64,000 nt of DNA from Epinephelus fuscoguttatus (Eukaryota; Chordata; Actinopteri; Perciformes; Serranidae): contig NC_064770.1 of assembly GCF_011397635.1 (NCBI RefSeq), positions 7,588,826-7,652,825 of the forward strand, written 5' to 3'. Under the pieces are notes generated by a model. It had not been told where the DNA came from. It saw nothing but the letters and a program-made list of their open reading frames with translations, and searched no databases. Made by a program: the position numbers and the translations under genes. How positions within the stretch are numbered: the stretch's first letter is position 1; every line of letters begins with the position of its first letter. This document shows positions 60,001 through 64,000 of this stretch, one piece after another.

Positions 60001-63000
60001 TTGTTTATTGCTGTTTCTGGAGCTAGCACTGTTAGCTGCCAGCTGAGGCACCTCCATGTTGAGAACTTTGACAAGACAACTCATGCACTCTGAATTTTGC
60101 AGAGGGCCCCTTTAGACAAACACTTCTCAGTTACTGTATTCATGCACACCTGATATCGGGTTGTTTCAGGTTGTAGTCCAAGCAGTAACATCTGACAATT
60201 TTACACCACAAGTTTTATATCCAAGGCCAACGTTAAGTACCAAAGCAGGAAATAGTGTCTTTAGGTGTACAGTAAGCTTGTGGAGGTCACAGTGTCGATG
60301 CTTTCTGTCACCAACCTAAAGTTACAATATACTGGAAAATCTGTTATTGTTAATGAACATGAGATTCAAACTTAACGCCAGTGCTCATAGGGACCAATTT
60401 AGTGTTTAGTATCTCGCTCAAGGACCCATCGACATGTAGACTAAAACCTTATGATTAGCGGACAACTGCTCTACCTCCTGAGCCACAGCCTCTCTCCACA
60501 CAAGTATGTTAGTTGCCTAACCCTAACCACATTTTAAACATAGATTTTTTGTAATAACCCCTATCTTAAACCTTAACCATTCAGTAGTTACCATGCTCAG
60601 GAAAAGCTATCAATTTTAACTGCTGACATTGAACATAAAAAACTTTGTTATTGAATGTAATCTGGTGTTTTGCAGAGTTGTCCAATATTGATGTCCTCAT
60701 CTGGTGATAGGAATGATATTTACCCTTTGAAGGTATGGTTCCACCTTGGTGTGAGCAGCATCATTGATAAGGCAATTCAGGGAGCCATACACCCCATCAT
60801 TAATGTAGTACATCATCATTCGGTCAGGCCTGTTTTCCTCAGCGTCTAGGGAAATAAAACATGAAAAATATTGAAAGTCACTAAAATGGGACCAAGCAGT
60901 ATTTTTGCAAAGATGTTAAAAATAATGATAAAATTATGATGGAAATTATCCTTTTTATCTTTGGTCCCTCTAGCCTTCCACCACATGCATCCATGGGATT
61001 CTGCATAAAGTGAGGAACTACAACCCTGCTAGTCAGGATTGTGCTCACCCAAAGGCTGAGCACAGTTGTCTGCATGATGAATCTTGATAGTATAGTCATG
61101 TGTTAATACTAGAATCTAGTATTAACACATGACTATACTATCAAGATATATAGGTATATATAGAATCTGATGCTATACAAACGTACGTTCATCCGTATCA
61201 TCTAAGATTACTCTTTTGGCAATGACATTGGCTGCCAGTGTGAAGGCTGATTCCACATAGTATCTGCCTGGTTCTGCAATAATCTGCACCCCACTGTCAG
61301 GAGGGAAGAATTCATCCAATGCTCCATTAATGACTTCGGGAAACTAGCAGGGAGAAAAACAATTGGTTATTTCATACATATCAACACATATCACCTCTAT
61401 TCATATTACAGACATTTTGCTGAGACTTTAATACAGTAACCAGTATCACTGACATCACGGGCAAAAAAGAAAGGGTTCTGCATGTGTTTCTATGAAATAT
61501 GAGCCATGTAATTAGGAAGTCTGAATGAAAACCAAGTGACATAGTTTGATGAAATATCTCCAACACTGCATAAAATGTTGTCATGCTTGCTTGAGGTAGA
61601 AAAACCTTGATAACAAAGATATCAAAGAAGCACTAAAGATTTGATGGACAAAGGTTTCCTAGAAGGGCCCTTGAGGGAAACCAGGACACTTAATTAGAAA
61701 ATAGTATAAGTAATTATTTGTGTCATAAGAATGATGAAGTGCTGCACAACAATGAACAAGCAGTGCTCATACTATCTTTTGTTTTACCTCTTCAAATTTC
61801 ACTTGAAAGTCATCTCTCCCAGGGAACCCTCCACCAATATCCAACAGAGTCATCTGGAAGCCCAACAAATTCTGAAAAACATCAGTTCTACTTTTTAATA
61901 AGGCACTATTTATAAAGGGTTTATGAAACATATACTCATACAACAGGTTGATGTATTTTATGAAAATGCACATACAATGGTTTATATGATATCTAACAAA
62001 TTAGTGCCTACTGCATTACAGCATCACGTTATGTGCTTAACATGAAGTTACGTAAAGTTAATTAGGTTAGGTTAAAGAAACCTGGTGGCAACATACTTTA
62101 TTTAACTCAAAGTTCACTTGATTTTACACAGGACATGAACACTGGTCTCCGGGGGCAAAGTCCTGTGTTTGTTTGACCCATCCACCACTCCAACCTGCCT
62201 CTTTACACAGACATTTGCTCTTTATACCACTTTCTTCTTTACTCCCAGTACAAGATAGCAGCCTTCAGAAAAAGTGGGCGATATACAAATTCTGGTGCAT
62301 TACTTTTTGTAGGCTGACTTATGAACAGTGCATGAGAACAGCCTGAAGTTTGGACTTCTGGTCTGAGTGGTGTAGAAAAGTGTTTTTAACAAGCTCCCAA
62401 TGGGACCCATATATTTTAATGATTTAGTAAGTCTGTGGAGTTATACAGTCCAGCTGTAAGTGGTGCAAGGAAAAAAGTACTATCTGAAGAAAATGCTCCA
62501 CAACCTAAGACAGAACAACAATGTAGCCAGTGCTGATACTAAAGCTGTAATGGGCCATGTGGAGGAACATCGCAACCAAAGGAACAGGTTTTGGGCTAAA
62601 TTAGGAAGCATGCTGGAACACATAAATTTCAGGGTTTCCTGAAACCAGCTCATGTAGTTCTGCTGATAGCTGTCATGCAGATTTCATTATTAACCTCAGA
62701 GAAAGAGTTAAGAACTATGAGAAGAGATCTGCCAATATCAAAAGAACAACGCAAAGTCTTGGAGGCAAGATCATTCTGATCATGCATTCCCCGACATATT
62801 TGCATCATGGGAGTGATGGAGGTTTTTGAAAATGACAGACAGACATTTCATGTTGTGGCTGACCTGTAGGAAACGTTAATCCTCGGGAAGACTACGCTCC
62901 TAGACTTTGCACACTGCACTCTATTTGCTGCACACCACCAGATGAACACACAGCTAGAGGCCTTTGCGGTAGAGTGAAGTCATTACATTTCCAAAAAGCC

Positions 63001-64000
63001 ATACAAAGAGAACCAGGGACAACTACGACTGGAGACAGGATTCATATTCGCCCTGACTAAACCCAGACCTTAAGGTCTGACTAAACCCAGACCTTAAGCA
63101 AACAATGGGCTTCCTCCAATGTAGCAACAGGCCTACTCAGGAGCTGCAGGGAAGTTTGCCAGGGCCAAACTCCACAATGGAAAGAGGTTCTCAACTGCAT
63201 TGGAGGCTAACAACCAACAGTGCTAACTCTATAAAAAGTGCTAAACAACAGCAGTAGTGCCGGGGGTGGGCGCTATGGCTCCAAAAAGCCATAGATAACA
63301 TTAGCACTCTTGTAGTAAGGTCCTGCTCCACACTCACATAAATACACACATTTGTACAAGCTATAAAGTATAAGCACAGTCTGATCTGAAGGCCCCCCTG
63401 TGCTGAAGCAGTGCCTTCCTTTGTCTTGATAATGAAGGAAGGTAAGTTATACGGTTTTGCTTTGCTCACACAGATTTAGTCTGGCTATCACTGCTTTGTT
63501 GAGATGATTTACATCACAATTGCAAATCATCACAACAAGCCTGATCAATGGTTAGCCTATATCTCTAAACATGTAAATGTGCTGTGGTTTTGTGATGTTC
63601 TATTGCTATGATGGTGACTTACCGCTATGTCAAAGACACGTCGGGCATCTGCTATGGCCTGCTTGAATGCCAAACTTCCAGTGCACCCGCTGCCTACATG
63701 AAAGCTGACCCCAATGACCTCTAAGCCCAGCTCTCTAGCACGTTCCAGCAGCTTACGAACCGACACAAGTCTGGCTCCAAACTTTGAGTTAAGTCTTAAC
63801 AGTGATTTAGAGTCATCCACTGCAATGCGGAGCACAAGTCTGTAAAGGGATACAAAAGAATTAATCAATACTTTACATGACTTTACAATAATCACAGAAG
63901 CAGAAATATTAGTGGTTGTTCACTTACTTGGCTTTGGCGTGACACAGAGAAATTTTTAGGAGTTCATCCTCACTATCAAAAGTCATCATATCTACTCCAT
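56934..64000 (-). CDS. Ornithine decarboxylase-like, copy C (5' part outside window)
   Basis: Minus-strand exons are 64000-63928 (partial), 63839-63623, 61871-61788, 61343-61187, 60845-60724 and 57245-56934. No frameshift is seen. Conserved sites include [41 protein letters not shown] and NMGAY; the PLP-lysine exon is beyond the window. The usual exon-7 donor is lost (ACGTACG for ACGTAGCG), but a GTACGT six bases upstream keeps the phase at the cost of two residues. The last exon runs from TAETWHAL into the Harbinger MITE, giving about 24 MITE-encoded residues before the stop at 56934-56936. It may be functional with a new C-terminus, or may be decaying. Confidence 0.75.
57422..59235. mobile_element. 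Palindromic (fold-back) element with TA target duplication
   Basis: Arms of about 900 bp (57422 to about 58330 and about 58485-59235) are near-perfect inverses, beginning TGGGGTGCCGTTT and including AGTGGCTCACGCTGAAAATA. Flanks are TA at 57420-57421 and 59236-59237. Each arm carries a tract of TAAATGTTAAATCTAAA-type repeats. There is no coding sequence. It sits in intron 8 of ODC copy C and is absent from copies A and B. The TA site suggests a Tc1/mariner-mobilised element. Confidence 0.88.
57590..57750. repeat. TTAAATCTAAA minisatellite, left arm
   Basis: Irregular tandem units of TAAATGTTAAATCTAAA. The inverse tract is at about 58855-59085 in the other arm and appears longer, so the two arms have changed in length independently. 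Confidence 0.85.
59238..60370. other. Rest of intron 8 of ODC copy C: no gene seen
   Basis: AT-rich sequence with a GTTTTT-rich run at about 59640-59670. No exon or transposase motif is recognised. Confidence 0.4.
60375..60505 (-). mobile_element. tRNA-derived SINE, copy C counterpart of 47360
   Basis: Inverse of the SINE at 47360-47640 in the same intron of ODC. Only the 5' portion matches well. Confidence 0.65.
61081..61147. repeat. Perfect 33-bp inverted repeat with a 1-nt loop
   Basis: Bases 61081-61113 (starting ATCTTGATAGTATAGTCATG) are exactly inverted at 61115-61147 around a single A. It lies in intron 7 of ODC copy C, 40 bp from exon 7. Copies A and B lack it. Confidence 0.97.
62440..62900 (+). 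other. Conserved intron-5 block, arm C copy
   Basis: Counterpart of 17041-17480 and 45100-45560, antisense to ODC. An open frame at 62460-62642 (60 codons) includes [20 protein letters not shown]. It is not recognised. Confidence 0.45.

Larger units (their letters stand above)
54717..64000 (-). repeat. Inverted-duplication arm C (carries ODC copy C, continues past window)
   Basis: Inverse of arm B from about 51114 back through ODC copy B, in the same orientation as arm A. The outer part 54717-54900 matches B (50930-51114). Copy-specific insertions are a SINE head (55435-55540), a Harbinger MITE (56017-57020) and a long palindrome (57422-59235). The inner end is outside the window. Confidence 0.85.

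Noticed and set aside
1-64000. CRISPR arrays, operons or other prokaryotic systems
   Set aside because: No regularly spaced identical repeats with unique spacers and no compact same-strand gene runs; all multi-copy sequence is explained as eukaryotic repeats or the ODC duplication.

Overview
The window looks like nuclear DNA of a ray-finned fish. Its only recognisable host gene is a vertebrate-type ornithine decarboxylase (ODC) with introns, present three times. Almost everything else is a dense, nested mosaic of fish-type transposons: CR1/L2-like and other APE-type LINEs, tRNA-derived SINEs, and piggyBac, PIF/Harbinger, hAT, Tc1 and Mutator-like pieces. I see no bacterial-type operons, CRISPR arrays, rRNA or functional tRNA genes.

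Layout. 1-2.7 kb: nothing recognisable apart from simple repeats. 2.7-5.5 kb: decayed LINE, minus strand. 5.7-8.1 kb: decayed piggyBac transposase, plus strand. 9.3-10 kb: inverted-repeat MITE and a Harbinger transposase remnant. 10-12.5 kb: no gene seen. 12.55-22.46 kb: arm A with ODC copy A (minus). 22.46-26.29 kb: spacer holding a hAT pseudogene cut by a Mutator-like MITE, plus a hAT MITE. 26.29-51.11 kb: arm B with ODC copy B (plus), expanded by an 11-kb nested insertion (26365-37357) and a 3.3-kb LINE (38228-41537). 51.1-54.7 kb: spacer of SINEs, a hAT fragment and a fold-back Tc1 element. 54.7-64.0 kb: arm C with ODC copy C (minus), which runs off the window.

ODC array. A and B are head to head and B and C tail to tail. 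Introns and flanks match as well as exons, so whole segments were duplicated in inverted orientation. Each copy has its own changes. A has a 5-bp frameshifting deletion in exon 7 and is probably a pseudogene. B is open across eight coding exons (predicted 437 aa), with a Pro-to-Ser change beside the Gly-rich PLP loop and a replaced 3' end. C has a 1-kb Harbinger-type MITE in its last exon, which supplies a new C-terminus, and it uses a shifted exon-7 donor. B retains the residues known to be catalytic in ODC, and C retains those within its visible exons, so both look like decarboxylases rather than antizyme inhibitors. All lack the C-terminal region that carries the degradation signal in mammalian ODC.

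Because the arms are copies of each other, one arm often shows the empty site of a transposon sitting in another. This gives unusually firm element boundaries, including a hAT within which a 9.8-kb element with about 85-bp TIRs and a 6-bp target duplication appears to have inserted. All calls were made by eye; no alignment or database search was run.
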